DNA from: Xanthobacteraceae bacterium | GTDB taxonomy: Bacteria; Pseudomonadota; Alphaproteobacteria; Rhizobiales; Xanthobacteraceae | Direction: 5' to 3' | DNA length: 35,320 nt | Assembly (NCBI GenBank): GCA_030038995.1 | Contig: JASHQS010000155.1 | Span: forward strand, 1-35,320 | In this document: piece after piece, positions 1 to 7,903 of the stretch | How positions within the stretch are numbered: the first letter of the stretch is position 1 | How the letters are laid out: each line of letters starts with the position of its first letter | The notes under the pieces: generated by a model | Told to the model about the DNA's origin: nothing | Seen by the model: only the letters and a program-made list of their open reading frames with translations | Database searches by the model: none | Program-made: the position numbers and the translations under genes

Positions 1-905
1 AGCACGGCGTCGGCCGCGGCATAAATTTCCTTGCCGAGGACGCCGGCGCGGATCGGCTTCATCGACGCCTGCTCGATCGCTTCGACCTCGGCCAATAGAT
101 CGACGAGTTCGCTGTCAGGCTCGCCGACCACCGCCATGCGGGCGAGGTCGCCGATATAGCCGTGGTAATTGCCGCCGGAATCGAGCGACAGCGGATCGCC
201 CTCTTCCCAACGCTGATCCGACGGCGCGCGGTTCAGACTCGAGCCGGCCGCGATCAGGCAATAGTCGAACGTCAGGCCGCGCATCGTCTCCTCGCGGCGC
301 AGCGCTTCGGCGAGCTCGGCCTTGCTGGCACCCGGGCCATGGCTGTTGACCACCGCCAGCATTGAATCGATGACGAGATCGGAGGCGATGCGCAGCTTGT
401 CGAGTTCTTCCGGCGTTTTGCAGGCACGCAAGCGTTCGAGCACGAACAGCGCGTCCTTGATCTCGCTGTCGGGAAACGCCTTGCGCAACACGGCCGTAGA
501 GTTCGCCGGAATGAACGCCAGCTCGGCGCCGAGCCGGCGCGGTTTTGGCTCAAGCTTGCGAATGTAGGCGGCGGCTTTCTCCATGACGTCGACCGCGCCT
601 GAACTCTTGACGTCGAGTTCCGGCACCCAGAACGGCTTCACCTCGTTCTGGTAATTCTCCATGCGGTGGCCGAAGAAGCCGGCTTTGTCCGGCGCGCCCT
701 TGGGATAGACGAAGACCGGCAGATAGCGGCTTAGTCCCATCGCATCCATCGACTCGAAGAAAAAAGCGCGATGGCCGCCGAGCAGATATTGCACGTTGTG
801 CTTGGAGGTGACCACGAGGATGTCGATGCCGGCTTCGTCCATCAGCCGGTCGAGCCGCGCCGTGTCGAAGGGAGCTACGCTTTGGTTCCGTGCAATATCA
901 AGCAT
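1..905 (-). CDS. M24 family metallopeptidase (Xaa-Pro aminopeptidase/creatinase-like), 3' end cut by window
   Basis: This open frame reads from an ATG at 905 down through the window edge, giving about 302 residues without the C-terminus. It starts MLDIARNQSVAPF and is preceded by AGGAG seven bases upstream. Residues 1-165 look like the N-terminal creatinase-type domain; from about 175 the pita-bread metallopeptidase fold begins. The segment LDSGGNYHGYIGDLARM supplies the first two metal-binding aspartates (about D242 and D253), as in the DxGxxxxGYxxD motif of M24 peptidases. The later His and two Glu ligands lie outside the window, so activity cannot be judged. The family includes proline-specific aminopeptidases, creatinase and DMSP lyase DddP; I cannot choose between them. 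Its neighbour at 1084-2253 is on the same strand, 178 bp upstream, so co-transcription is possible but not shown. Confidence 0.85.
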   Translation of the reverse strand, partial: MLDIARNQSVAPFDTARLDRLMDEAGIDILVVTSKHNVQYLLGGHRAFFFESMDAMGLSRYLPVFVYPKGAPDKAGFFGHRMENYQNEVKPFWVPELDVKSSGAVDVMEKAAAYIRKLEPKPRRLGAELAFIPANSTAVLRKAFPDSEIKDALFVLERLRACKTPEELDKLRIASDLVIDSMLAVVNSHGPGASKAELAEALRREETMRGLTFDYCLIAAGSSLNRAPSDQRWEEGDPLSLDSGGNYHGYIGDLARMAVVGEPDSELVDLLAEVEAIEQASMKPIRAGVLGKEIYAAADAV

Positions 906-1083
906 GATCGATCTCCTGGCCGGGCCCCTCATAGCCGAATCTAGCAAATCGGGCCCCGGCAATGAACCCGGCCGGTCGACTCCGCTGTCGCAACTGTCGA
1001 TCGCATTTTTAACGCAGAATATATGGAAGAAGAAGAACCTCTGCACGCCGTCGCCGCCGAACAATAAGGCGCGGCGCGCAGCG

Positions 1084-2253
1084 CTACCGCCACAGCTCCG
1101 CGCTGGCGAGCCGCGCGCCTGCGACCAGCGCCGCGAGCTTCGCCCACATGATGCTCGGATGCACGCGGCGGTGAAACGGCCCTTGCGCGAAGCCGCAATC
1201 GGTGCCGGCGATGAGGTTCTCGCGCCCGACCAGGCGGGCCAGCCGCACGATGCGTTCGGCGACCAATTCCGGATGCTCGACGACGTTGGTGGCGTGGCTG
1301 ATCACGCCGGGAATGAGCACTTTGCCCTCGGGCAGCTTGGCGCTTTCCCAGACCCGCCATTCGTGCTCGTGGCGCGGATTGGCGCCCTCTATGACCAGCG
1401 CCCCGACATTGAGCCGCAATATAATATCGACGATGTCCTTGAGCGCCACGTCGCTTGAGTGCGGGCCCGGCCAGCTGCCCCAGCAGACGTGATAGCGAAT
1501 GCGCTCGACCGGCAAGCCGGCGATCGCCGCATTGGTCACCTCGACCTGCAGCTCAAGCCAGTTGCGGTAATCGGCAAAGCTTGCCGGCGGCACCATGCGG
1601 TCGTAGGTGACGGCGGCGCGCGCATCGTCGAGCTGCAGCAAAAAACCGGCATCGATGATGGCGCGGTATTCGCTGCGCATCGCCGCACCGATGGCGCGGA
1701 TCAGCTCCTCGTCGGTTTTGTAGTACTCGTTCTTGCGATCGGGAATGACGCTCGCCGGCGCGGCGACCGGCAGGAACGCCTGCTCGACCTTCACGTCGTC
1801 GAGCGCCGCTTTGAAATTGTCGATGTCGCGCTTGAGCTCCGCCTGCCCGGTATAGCTGATCGGACCGACGCAGACCGCTTCGAGCGTGGTCGCCACGCCT
1901 TCGCGGGCGTCGAGCTCGGCGTAGAACTCGGCGAATTTTTGGCGGTCCACCCCGCTCGTGAACGGATTTTTGGCCCCCGGCTTGATCGGCCGCCGCTCGA
2001 AACCGTCCAACCGCTCGAGCACGTATTGCGACCACGAGATCGATTTGCCGAATTCGCCGTCGGAGACGACGTCGACGCCGACCTCGGCCTGCTGGTGCAC
2101 GGCTTCGGCGACCGATTGCTTCAGGCACTTGCCATAGGCCGTCTCGTCGTACGGCTCGCCGGCCTGTTTGGCGCGCAAAAACTGCTGCAGCGCCGGCGGA
2201 CGGATCAGGCTGCCGACATGGGTGGTGAGGATCCGATCGCTGCTGCGCTGCAT
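1084..2253 (-). CDS. Cobalamin-independent methionine synthase II (MetE C-terminal domain)-like protein
   Basis: The 389-residue product begins MQRSSDRILTTHVGSLIRPP and covers only the catalytic (beta/alpha)8 domain of MetE; classical MetE is about 750 residues with a second, N-terminal barrel. The zinc ligands are recognisable: His255 and Cys257 in RYHVCWGS, Glu289 in LVIEGAN and Cys353 in GTDCGF. Family knowledge: such single-domain proteins include stand-alone methionine synthases that use methylcobalamin or other donors, and epoxyalkane:coenzyme M transferases, which share the HxC zinc site. The sequence supports a zinc-thiolate alkyl-transfer enzyme but not the substrate. The ribosome site before the ATG at 2253 is weak. 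The gene is in the same direction as the M24 peptidase downstream. Confidence 0.85.
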   Translation of the reverse strand: MQRSSDRILTTHVGSLIRPPALQQFLRAKQAGEPYDETAYGKCLKQSVAEAVHQQAEVGVDVVSDGEFGKSISWSQYVLERLDGFERRPIKPGAKNPFTSGVDRQKFAEFYAELDAREGVATTLEAVCVGPISYTGQAELKRDIDNFKAALDDVKVEQAFLPVAAPASVIPDRKNEYYKTDEELIRAIGAAMRSEYRAIIDAGFLLQLDDARAAVTYDRMVPPASFADYRNWLELQVEVTNAAIAGLPVERIRYHVCWGSWPGPHSSDVALKDIVDIILRLNVGALVIEGANPRHEHEWRVWESAKLPEGKVLIPGVISHATNVVEHPELVAERIVRLARLVGRENLIAGTDCGFAQGPFHRRVHPSIMWAKLAALVAGARLASAELWR

Positions 2254-2433
2254 TTCACGCTCGTTGCCGACGGCTTAACGCGTTTTGACCCTAATACCGG
2301 ATCGTCGCGGACTGCAATCGCGGCGCAACGACGGCTGTGCCGGGCGGCGGCGAGCCTGCTACCTCGCATTCGCCGGCGCGGCACGATAGCTTCATGCCGA
2401 CGTGCCGCAGCGCTGCATCTTGAGGAGGATTTC

Positions 2434-2901
2434 ATGTCGCCATTGTCGCGCCGCCAACTCGGCCTGCTGTCGTTTTCGGCGTTCGTTCTCTCCGGCGGGC
2501 TCGCCCGCGCCGCCACGCTCGATCAGGCGGCCGTCACCTACAAGCTGCCCGATCAGATCAAATGGTCGCCGCCAAGCCCGGCCGGCGCGCAGAACGCGGT
2601 ACTTGTCGGCGATCCGTCCAAGCAAGGGCTCTACGTGCAGATGGTCAAATGGCTCGCGGGCAACCACTTCAGCCATCCGCATTTTCATCCGCACGATCGT
2701 TTCATCACCGTGCTCAAGGGCACCTGGTGGGTCGGCACCGGCACCAGGTTCGATCCCAACGCCACCGTGCCGATGCCGGTAGGCACGTTCGTGACCCATT
2801 ACGGCCGGCACGTTCACTTCGACGGTGCCAAGGACGAGGACGCGGTGTTGCTGATCGTCGGCGAGGGCCCGGGAACGGCAACGCCCGCCGAGGTGAAATG
2901 A
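2434..2901 (+). CDS. Exported cupin-domain protein
   Basis: The protein has 155 residues. The start at 2434 is chosen because GAGGAGG lies just upstream; the frame is open much further upstream, but that part is antisense to the neighbouring methyltransferase-like gene. The N-terminus MSPLSRRQLGLLSFSAFVLS holds a twin-arginine-like motif and a hydrophobic stretch, ending at an ARA-A cleavage-type site near residue 27, so Tat export is likely. Residues about 65-145 form one cupin barrel: HPHFHPHDRF (His83, 85 or 87) supplies motif 1 and HYGRHVHFD (His126/128) motif 2, consistent with a mononuclear metal site. Substrate unknown. Its 3' end overlaps the convergent GGDEF gene by 88 bp. Confidence 0.75.
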   Translation: MSPLSRRQLGLLSFSAFVLSGGLARAATLDQAAVTYKLPDQIKWSPPSPAGAQNAVLVGDPSKQGLYVQMVKWLAGNHFSHPHFHPHDRFITVLKGTWWVGTGTRFDPNATVPMPVGTFVTHYGRHVHFDGAKDEDAVLLIVGEGPGTATPAEVK

Positions 2902-4166
2902 CGGAGCAGTATTGCGTTTAAGCGGCGGATTTTGCCGCCGCCCCTGGCGCCGAGCGCCTTGATCGGGTCTTCGCCGGCGGCGGCGCGCCTGGCGCGATCG
3001 ACAACGCGTTCGATCGAGGCGGTCTCGATGCGATTGCGGCCGTTGTCCTTGGCGCGGTAGAGCGCGTGGTCGGCCTGCGCCAATGAAGCGGCAAGGTCGC
3101 GGCCGGCATCGTGACTGATGACGATGCCGATGCTGACCGTAGCGACGACCGGCCGGCCGTCGGCCTCGCTGCTCGCCGCCGCAAAGTTGGCGCGGATCTC
3201 TTCGGCAACCGCGATCGCGCGGTCGCGCGCAACGTCGAACAACAGGGCGGCGAATTCCTCGCCGCCGAGCCGGCCGAACACATCCTTGCGCCGCATGCAG
3301 CGACTGGCCACCTGGGCGAACAGCCGCAGCACCCGGTCGCCGGCGGCATGGCCGAAACGGTCGTTGATCGATTTGAAATTGTCGAGATCGAGCAGCATCA
3401 CCGCGATCGGCCGCGGATCGGCCGCTTGATGCTTGAGCTGCGCCGCGCCGTCCTGCAGGAAGGCGCGGCGGTTGGCGACGCCGGTCAACGGATCGACGAG
3501 CGCCGCGGTCCTGTGCCGGTACTCGGTGCGCTCCTTGGCCATGGCCAAGAGGATGAAGGCGATGGCGATGGTGAACAACAGCGCCTCGAAGCTGAGCACC
3601 GTGAGCCAAACGCTCTCGAACAGCTCGTTGCCGGCCGGCGACCACGGCAGCATGGCGCCGAACGGCGTGCGCAACAGGTAGAGCGAGCCGTGGGCGAACA
3701 GCATGAAAATCGCCGGCCAGCGCGACACCAGAGGCTCGCCGCGGCCGCGCCAGAACTCGTACGCGGTGGCCCAGGTATAGGCGGCGATGATGCCGGAACC
3801 GACGAGCACGCGGACATTGAACGAGTCGGCGACGAGCGGCATGCGGCAGATGACGAGCCACAGCGCCGCGCCGGCGAACAACAACAACGGTTGCGGCCGC
3901 AGATGATCGAACACCCGCGCGCCGGTCCAGGTCAGGGCAAACGCGGTGAACAACAGCGCGTTGGCGATGTCGATCGAAACGACGTCGGGGGCCGAACCGT
4001 ACAGCCCGAACAGGACCACCGAGGCGGCACGCAACAGATCGGCAAAGCCCCACCACGCCACCGCCGTGATCGCCGTGTTCTGCGCCCAGGCGAACAGCAG
4101 CAACAGCCCCAAAATCGCTTCCACGTAGATCGTGACGAGAAATAAGGTATTGACGTCGAGATTCAT
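2814..4166 (-). CDS. Membrane-bound diguanylate cyclase (GGDEF domain)
   Basis: The product has 450 residues. Residues 6-210 contain about six or seven hydrophobic segments, forming an unassigned membrane sensor region. The GGDEF domain spans about 222-385: DPLTGVANRRAF opens it, DLDNFKSINDRFGH carries the metal and base contacts (D260/D262), and the active loop is intact GGEEF at 301-305. An RRKD sequence (292-295) sits exactly five residues before GGEEF, the position of the inhibitory I-site, so product inhibition by c-di-GMP is expected. It should make c-di-GMP from two GTP at the inner membrane. There is no EAL domain. The last 65 residues extend past the domain, and the final 29 or so are encoded opposite the cupin gene. 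The ribosome site before 4166 is poor. Confidence 0.88.
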   Translation of the reverse strand: MNLDVNTLFLVTIYVEAILGLLLLFAWAQNTAITAVAWWGFADLLRAASVVLFGLYGSAPDVVSIDIANALLFTAFALTWTGARVFDHLRPQPLLLFAGAALWLVICRMPLVADSFNVRVLVGSGIIAAYTWATAYEFWRGRGEPLVSRWPAIFMLFAHGSLYLLRTPFGAMLPWSPAGNELFESVWLTVLSFEALLFTIAIAFILLAMAKERTEYRHRTAALVDPLTGVANRRAFLQDGAAQLKHQAADPRPIAVMLLDLDNFKSINDRFGHAAGDRVLRLFAQVASRCMRRKDVFGRLGGEEFAALLFDVARDRAIAVAEEIRANFAAASSEADGRPVVATVSIGIVISHDAGRDLAASLAQADHALYRAKDNGRNRIETASIERVVDRARRAAAGEDPIKALGARGGGKIRRLNAILLRHFTSAGVAVPGPSPTISNTASSSLAPSK

Positions 4167-4439
4167 CGTTTCGACCGGATGAGCAAAAAGCGCCGCCGCC
4201 TAAAAAACCCGCCGCGTCCGCGTAGCGTACCGCCCGCAAACAAGAGGTGAATGGAAGCGCCGGCGAGCTTGTCGCCGCGCGCCATGGTTTCGCTGATCTT
4301 GCGCCGGAAAAGCCAATTGTTTCGATCTGTCCCGGATCGGGACCGGGCTCGGGCAAAGGCCGTCCTTGCGCGCGGGCCGGCCCTGCCTTGTTTCGCGGGA
4401 TCGGGTCATTTAGGGTCGCGGCCGGCGGATGCGACGTTC

Positions 4440-5474
4440 ATGCAGACATATAACGGAATAGTCGAGGCCATCGGCAATACGCCGTTGATCCGGCTCGAAC
4501 GCGTTTCGGCCGCGACCGGCTGCACCGTTCTGGGCAAGGCCGAGTTCATGAATCCGGGCCAGTCGGTCAAGGACCGGACGGCCCGCCAGATCATCCTCGA
4601 AGCGGAGAAACGCGGCGAGATCCGGCCGGGCGGCCTTGTCGTCGAAGGTACCGCCGGCAATACCGGGATCGGCCTGGCGCTGGTCGCCAATGCGCGCGGC
4701 TACCGCACGCTCATCGTCATCCCCAACACGCAAAGCGAGGAAAAGAAAGACATGCTGCGGCTCGCGGGCGCCGAGCTCATCGAAGTGCCGGCGGTGCCGT
4801 ACAGCAATCCCAACAATTATCAGCACGTCGCGCGGCGCCTGGCCGAACAATTGCGTGAGCGCGAGCCGAACGGCGTGCTCTATGCCGATCAATGGAACAA
4901 TCTCGACAATCGGCTGGCGCACTACCTGACCACCGGGCCGGAAATCTGGCAGCAGACGGACGGCAAGGTCGATGGCTTCATCTGCGCGATCGGGACCGGC
5001 GGCACGCTTGCCGGCGTGGCGCAATATCTGCGCGAGAAGAAAAAGCACGTGGCGATCGGTTGCGCCGATCCGCATGGCGCGGCCATGTATGAGCTGTTTG
5101 CGCACGGCGCCGCCAAGGTGTCGCCGGGCAATTCGATCACCGAAGGTATCGGGCTCGGCCGCGTGACCCCGATCATCGATGGGCTGAAGGTCGAGCGGCC
5201 CTATCTCATTGCGGACACGGAGGCGGTGCCGATCATTTTCGATCTGCTGGAGCATGAGGGTCTTTGCCTCGGCGGCTCGTCGGGCATCAACGTCGCCGGC
5301 GCGGTGCGCCTGGCCAAGGAGCTCGGCCCCGGACACACGATCGTAACCGTGCTCGCCGACTATGGCACGCGCTACCAGTCGAAGCTGTTCAATCCGGTGT
5401 TCCTGCGCCAAAAAGGGCTGCCGGTGCCGGCCTGGCTCGAGCGCCGGCCGGATATCAGGGTTCCTTACGAGTAA
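4440..5474 (+). CDS. cysK: Cysteine synthase A (O-acetylserine sulfhydrylase)
   Basis: The 344-residue PLP enzyme should condense O-acetylserine with sulfide to give cysteine in the cytoplasm. The start at 4440 (MQTYNGIVEAIGNTPLIRLE) matches where the family normally begins; the frame is open further upstream, to 4251, but that stretch has no family character. The PLP lysine is K44 in SVKDR, the substrate loop is GTAGNTG (about 70-76), and the phosphate-binding loop is GTGGT (185-189), followed later by LGGSSG. Length and motifs such as NPGQSVKDR and DYGTRYQSKLFNP fit the longer alphaproteobacterial CysK group rather than cystathionine beta-synthase. A sulfurtransferase gene follows after 96 bp in the same direction, suggesting a small sulfur-metabolism operon. 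Confidence 0.9.
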   Translation: MQTYNGIVEAIGNTPLIRLERVSAATGCTVLGKAEFMNPGQSVKDRTARQIILEAEKRGEIRPGGLVVEGTAGNTGIGLALVANARGYRTLIVIPNTQSEEKKDMLRLAGAELIEVPAVPYSNPNNYQHVARRLAEQLREREPNGVLYADQWNNLDNRLAHYLTTGPEIWQQTDGKVDGFICAIGTGGTLAGVAQYLREKKKHVAIGCADPHGAAMYELFAHGAAKVSPGNSITEGIGLGRVTPIIDGLKVERPYLIADTEAVPIIFDLLEHEGLCLGGSSGINVAGAVRLAKELGPGHTIVTVLADYGTRYQSKLFNPVFLRQKGLPVPAWLERRPDIRVPYE

Positions 5475-5570
5475 CGCGGCGAAAAACGCGCGGCCCGGCT
5501 TGGCGCGAAGAACTTGGCCGCGGCGCCGACGTTGACCTGTCAGTTTTACGCGCGCCGATGGGCGAGAGCC

Positions 5571-6443
5571 ATGCTGCGAACCGATCCAAACCCTGCCCCG
5601 CTGCCGCCGAACCGCTGGCTCAAATCGACCGATTGGCTGGCGCAGCACCTGCGCGACCGCGACGTGATCGCCGTCGATGGGTCGTATTTCCTGCCGACGC
5701 AGAAGCGCGATGCCCATGCCGAATACTTGAGCGGCCACCTCCCGGGCGCGGTGTTTTTCGACATAGAGACCGTGTGCGATCATTCGACCGAGCTGCCGCA
5801 CATGCTGCCCGGCGCCAATCAATTCGGCGAAGCGGTCGGCACGCTCGGCATCGGTAACGACGACACCGTCGTGGTTTATGACAGCGTCGGCCTCTATTCG
5901 GCGGCGCGGGTGTGGTGGACGTTCCGCGTGTTCGGCACGCAAAACGTCTTCATTCTCGACGGCGGTCTGCCGAAATGGAAGACTGAAGGCCGGCCGCTGG
6001 AGACCGGCGAGACCAAGCGGCCGGCGCAGCGCTTCCATGCCGAGATGAACGTCGATGCGGTCGCCATGCTGGCCGACGTGCGGCTGGCGCTCGCCGACCG
6101 CAGCATGCAAATCGTCGACGCCCGCTCGGCCGAGCGCTTCGCCGGCAGGGCGCCGGAGCCGCGGCCGGGCCTGCGCTCCGGCCACATGCCCGGCGCGTCC
6201 AACGTGCCGTACGACCGCGTGGTGGAAAACGGCCGGCTCGTGTCGCGCGAGCGCATCGAAGCGGCGTTCACCGCGGCCGGCGTCGATCTCGACAAGCCGA
6301 TCATCACCTCGTGCGGCTCGGGCGTGACCGCGGCGATTCTGAGTTTGGCGCTCGAATCCATCGGCCGGCCGCCGAAGCGGCTGTACGACGGCTCGTGGTC
6401 GGAATGGGGTTCGCGTCCGGACCTTCCGGTCGAACGCGGCTGA
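5571..6443 (+). CDS. sseA: 3-mercaptopyruvate sulfurtransferase (two-domain rhodanese)
   Basis: The product has 290 residues from the ATG at 5571, which has a modest GGGCGAGAG upstream; an in-frame ATG at 5514 would add 19 residues with no family resemblance. The N-terminal inactive rhodanese domain covers about 15-145 (SGHLPGAVFFDIE) and the catalytic domain about 165-288 (SGHMPGASNVPY). The active loop is CGSGVTA with Cys248. This loop, rather than the CRxG type of thiosulfate sulfurtransferases, marks the mercaptopyruvate-preferring group, so the likely reaction moves sulfur from 3-mercaptopyruvate, a cysteine breakdown product, to cyanide or a thiol acceptor. Its place downstream of cysK fits cysteine sulfur turnover. 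Confidence 0.88.
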   Translation: MLRTDPNPAPLPPNRWLKSTDWLAQHLRDRDVIAVDGSYFLPTQKRDAHAEYLSGHLPGAVFFDIETVCDHSTELPHMLPGANQFGEAVGTLGIGNDDTVVVYDSVGLYSAARVWWTFRVFGTQNVFILDGGLPKWKTEGRPLETGETKRPAQRFHAEMNVDAVAMLADVRLALADRSMQIVDARSAERFAGRAPEPRPGLRSGHMPGASNVPYDRVVENGRLVSRERIEAAFTAAGVDLDKPIITSCGSGVTAAILSLALESIGRPPKRLYDGSWSEWGSRPDLPVERG

Positions 6444-6556
6444 GGTCGGCGCAACGCCGTTCGCGGGCGATGACACATGCGGCACCGCCATGATTCGCAT
6501 TTTTTCAGCCAAGGTGAGGAAAGTGCGGACATTTTCGAATTGTGGCAGCACGTACG

Positions 6557-6630
6557 TAGGGCGGATTAGCGAAGCGTAATCCGCCGTAACGCGACCCCAT
6601 TGGCGGATTACGCTACGCTAATCCGCCCTA
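6557..6630. repeat. Palindromic intergenic repeat (REP-like), two 29-bp arms
   Basis: Arms at 6557-6585 and 6602-6630 are inverted copies with a single mismatch, separated by a 16-base loop. The core of the arm is GGCGGATTA followed by GCGAAGCG. Elements of this look are common between genes in Bradyrhizobium-like genomes. It lies between the end of sseA and the NTF2-like gene; the very stable hairpin could also end transcription or protect the sseA mRNA, but it has no T-tract. Confidence 0.8.
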
Positions 6631-6730
6631 TGCGCTACGCGCTGCGCTCGCTGTTACAGAATGCTTGCGCGCCTGAAAATCCGCTTAACTGCGTGCCTAT
6701 CTGGTATGGTGCCTTGTTCCAAGCCTGGGG

Positions 6731-7246
6731 ATGGCGATGACACCGCACGAGATGGTCGAATTGTTTCAGAAGCACGTCAATGCCGAAATCACCGGCGACC
6801 TGGACACGACCATGGCCACGATGAGCGACAACCCGCATCTCAATCACGTGCCGACCATGGCCGGCGGCGTCGGGCGCGACGGCGTGCGCGCCTTCTATCG
6901 CGATCATCTCGTGGGCCGGTTCTTTCCGCCGGATGTCAAGATGACCAGCATGTCGCGCACCGTGGGCGAGACCGCCCTCGTCGAGGAGCTGGTCATGAGC
7001 TTCACCCACACCATGGCGATGGATTGGCTGCTGCCCGGCGTCGCGCCGACCGGCAAGCCGGTCGAGGTCGCGTTCTGCGTCGTCGTCGGCTTCAGGGGCG
7101 GCAAGATCTCGCACGAGCACGTCTATTGGGATCAGGCCGGGGTGCTGGTGCAGGTGGGCCTGCTCGACCCCGACGGCCTGCCAGTCAGCGGCGGCGAAAG
7201 CGCCCGCAAGGTGCGCGATCCCAAGCTGCCGGCGCGCAAGTTCTGA
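6731..7246 (+). CDS. NTF2-like/SnoaL-like family protein
   Basis: The 171-residue protein (MAMTPHEMVELFQKHVNAEI) has the outline of an NTF2-like cone fold: an N-terminal helix with repeated MATMSDNPHLNHVP, a conserved GRDGVRAFYRDHL segment, and C-terminal strands with GKISHEHVYWDQAGVLVQVGLL, typical of SnoaL-like polyketide cyclase or ester-cyclase relatives. No signal peptide or membrane segment is present. Catalytic residues cannot be assigned with confidence; the family includes isomerases, cyclases, hydrolases and non-enzymatic ligand binders. A second ATG six bases downstream (6737) is an equally possible start. The gene stands alone, with repeat DNA on both sides. Confidence 0.7.
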   Translation: MAMTPHEMVELFQKHVNAEITGDLDTTMATMSDNPHLNHVPTMAGGVGRDGVRAFYRDHLVGRFFPPDVKMTSMSRTVGETALVEELVMSFTHTMAMDWLLPGVAPTGKPVEVAFCVVVGFRGGKISHEHVYWDQAGVLVQVGLLDPDGLPVSGGESARKVRDPKLPARKF

Positions 7247-7331
7247 ACAAGTCCTGAACCGGTCATCGGGGGGCGACGCTTCGGCGTGACCAAGCCACGC
7301 CGTAGCTTGCGTAGCGAGCGTAGCCGGGTTG

Positions 7332-7355
7332 CTCGGTGTAAATCTCGGTGTAAAT
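7332..7355. repeat. 12-bp perfect tandem duplication
   Basis: CTCGGTGTAAAT occurs twice without a gap, at 7332-7343 and 7344-7355. It follows a GTAGCGAGCGTAGCC segment resembling a degraded palindromic repeat. Function unknown; probably a slippage product. Confidence 0.8.
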
Positions 7356-7420
7356 ATGGACCGCCACATCGCTTTCCCGCACTACAGGCGCTGCCGGAAA
7401 CGCGGCGGTCATGGACCTGC

Positions 7421-7549
7421 CCTCGCCCCTTGCGGGAGAGGGCAACTCGGCGGTTCAACAACAAAAGCGGGTGAGGGTCGTGGCCGCAACCCCTCACCGA
7501 GCCGAGTTTGTTGCGCGTCTTGCGGCGCCCTCTCCCGCAAGGGGAGAGG
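7421..7549. repeat. Composite long palindromic intergenic element
   Basis: Outer arms at 7421-7443 and 7527-7549 are inverted copies with one mismatch around the core CTCTCCCGCAAGGGG. Inside lie a second pair (AACTCGGC at 7444 against GCCGAGTT near 7501-7508) and a central GGTGAGGGT/ACCCCTCACC pair, so the whole 129 bp can fold into one nested structure. This pattern is a familiar rhizobial intergenic repeat type; it is not coding. Confidence 0.75.
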
Positions 7550-7689
7550 GCGCTATAACGCGCGTCGCGCTTTCCGACGCAGTAGGACTAATGACCGCTT
7601 CGCTCGCAATGATGATTCAACATCGTCGGGAAATGCTCAGCATGTTGCGTTCGAGTTGAGGCACAAAGGAGCCGATGCTCAGCGCGTCC

Positions 7690-7712
7690 CCCCTCCCCCT
7701 TGTGGGGAGGGG
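7690..7712. repeat. GC-rich hairpin repeat
   Basis: CCCCTCCCC at 7690-7698 and GGGGAGGGG at 7704-7712 form a perfect 9-bp stem with the loop CTTGT, followed by a TCAGGGGTGGGGG tail. It resembles another common rhizobial intergenic repeat. No T-tract follows, so a terminator role is uncertain. Confidence 0.65.
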
Positions 7713-7813
7713 TCAGGGGTGGGGGCGGCGAGGTGACTCCCCATCGTCCACGCTCGCGCCTCACTGCAATCTCGTGGGAAATGCTCCAGGTTCGCGCCGC
7801 CGCACACAGACGA

Positions 7814-7842
7814 AAGCCGCAAGAGCAAAACTCCTGCGGCTT
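7814..7842. terminator. Probable intrinsic terminator downstream of the Spy-like gene
   Basis: Arms AAGCCGCAAGAG (7814-7825) and CTCCTGCGGCTT (7831-7842) pair with one mismatch around the loop CAAAA. The hairpin lies 61 bp past the stop of the minus-strand LTXXQ/Spy-like gene. A T-rich run follows on the plus strand (CCGTTTTG) and a weaker one on the minus strand (TCGTCTGTG), so it may act in either direction. Confidence 0.5.
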
Positions 7843-7903
7843 CCGTTTTGACGCCCGCTGCGGGGAGGCGAAAATTCAGCGGACGCCGGGGGAAATCGAA
7901 CGA

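Larger units (their letters stand above)
7247..7903. other. 657-bp gene-free, repeat-rich interval
   Basis: No convincing coding frame is present in this interval. Short frames can be translated but show low-complexity Arg/Ser-rich products. It holds a 12-bp tandem duplication (7332-7355), a long imperfect palindrome (7421-7549), a short GC hairpin (7690-7712) and a terminator-like hairpin (7814-7842), listed separately. Confidence 0.7.

Noticed and set aside
1459-2433. N-terminal extension of the cupin protein by more than 300 codons
   Set aside because: The frame is open, but the region is antisense to the MetE-like gene and a strong ribosome site plus signal peptide mark the start at 2434.
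2392-4356. A 654-codon minus-strand frame overlapping the GGDEF gene
   Set aside because: It covers the cupin gene and GGDEF gene in the wrong frame and is Arg/Ala-rich; the GGDEF frame carries the intact motifs.
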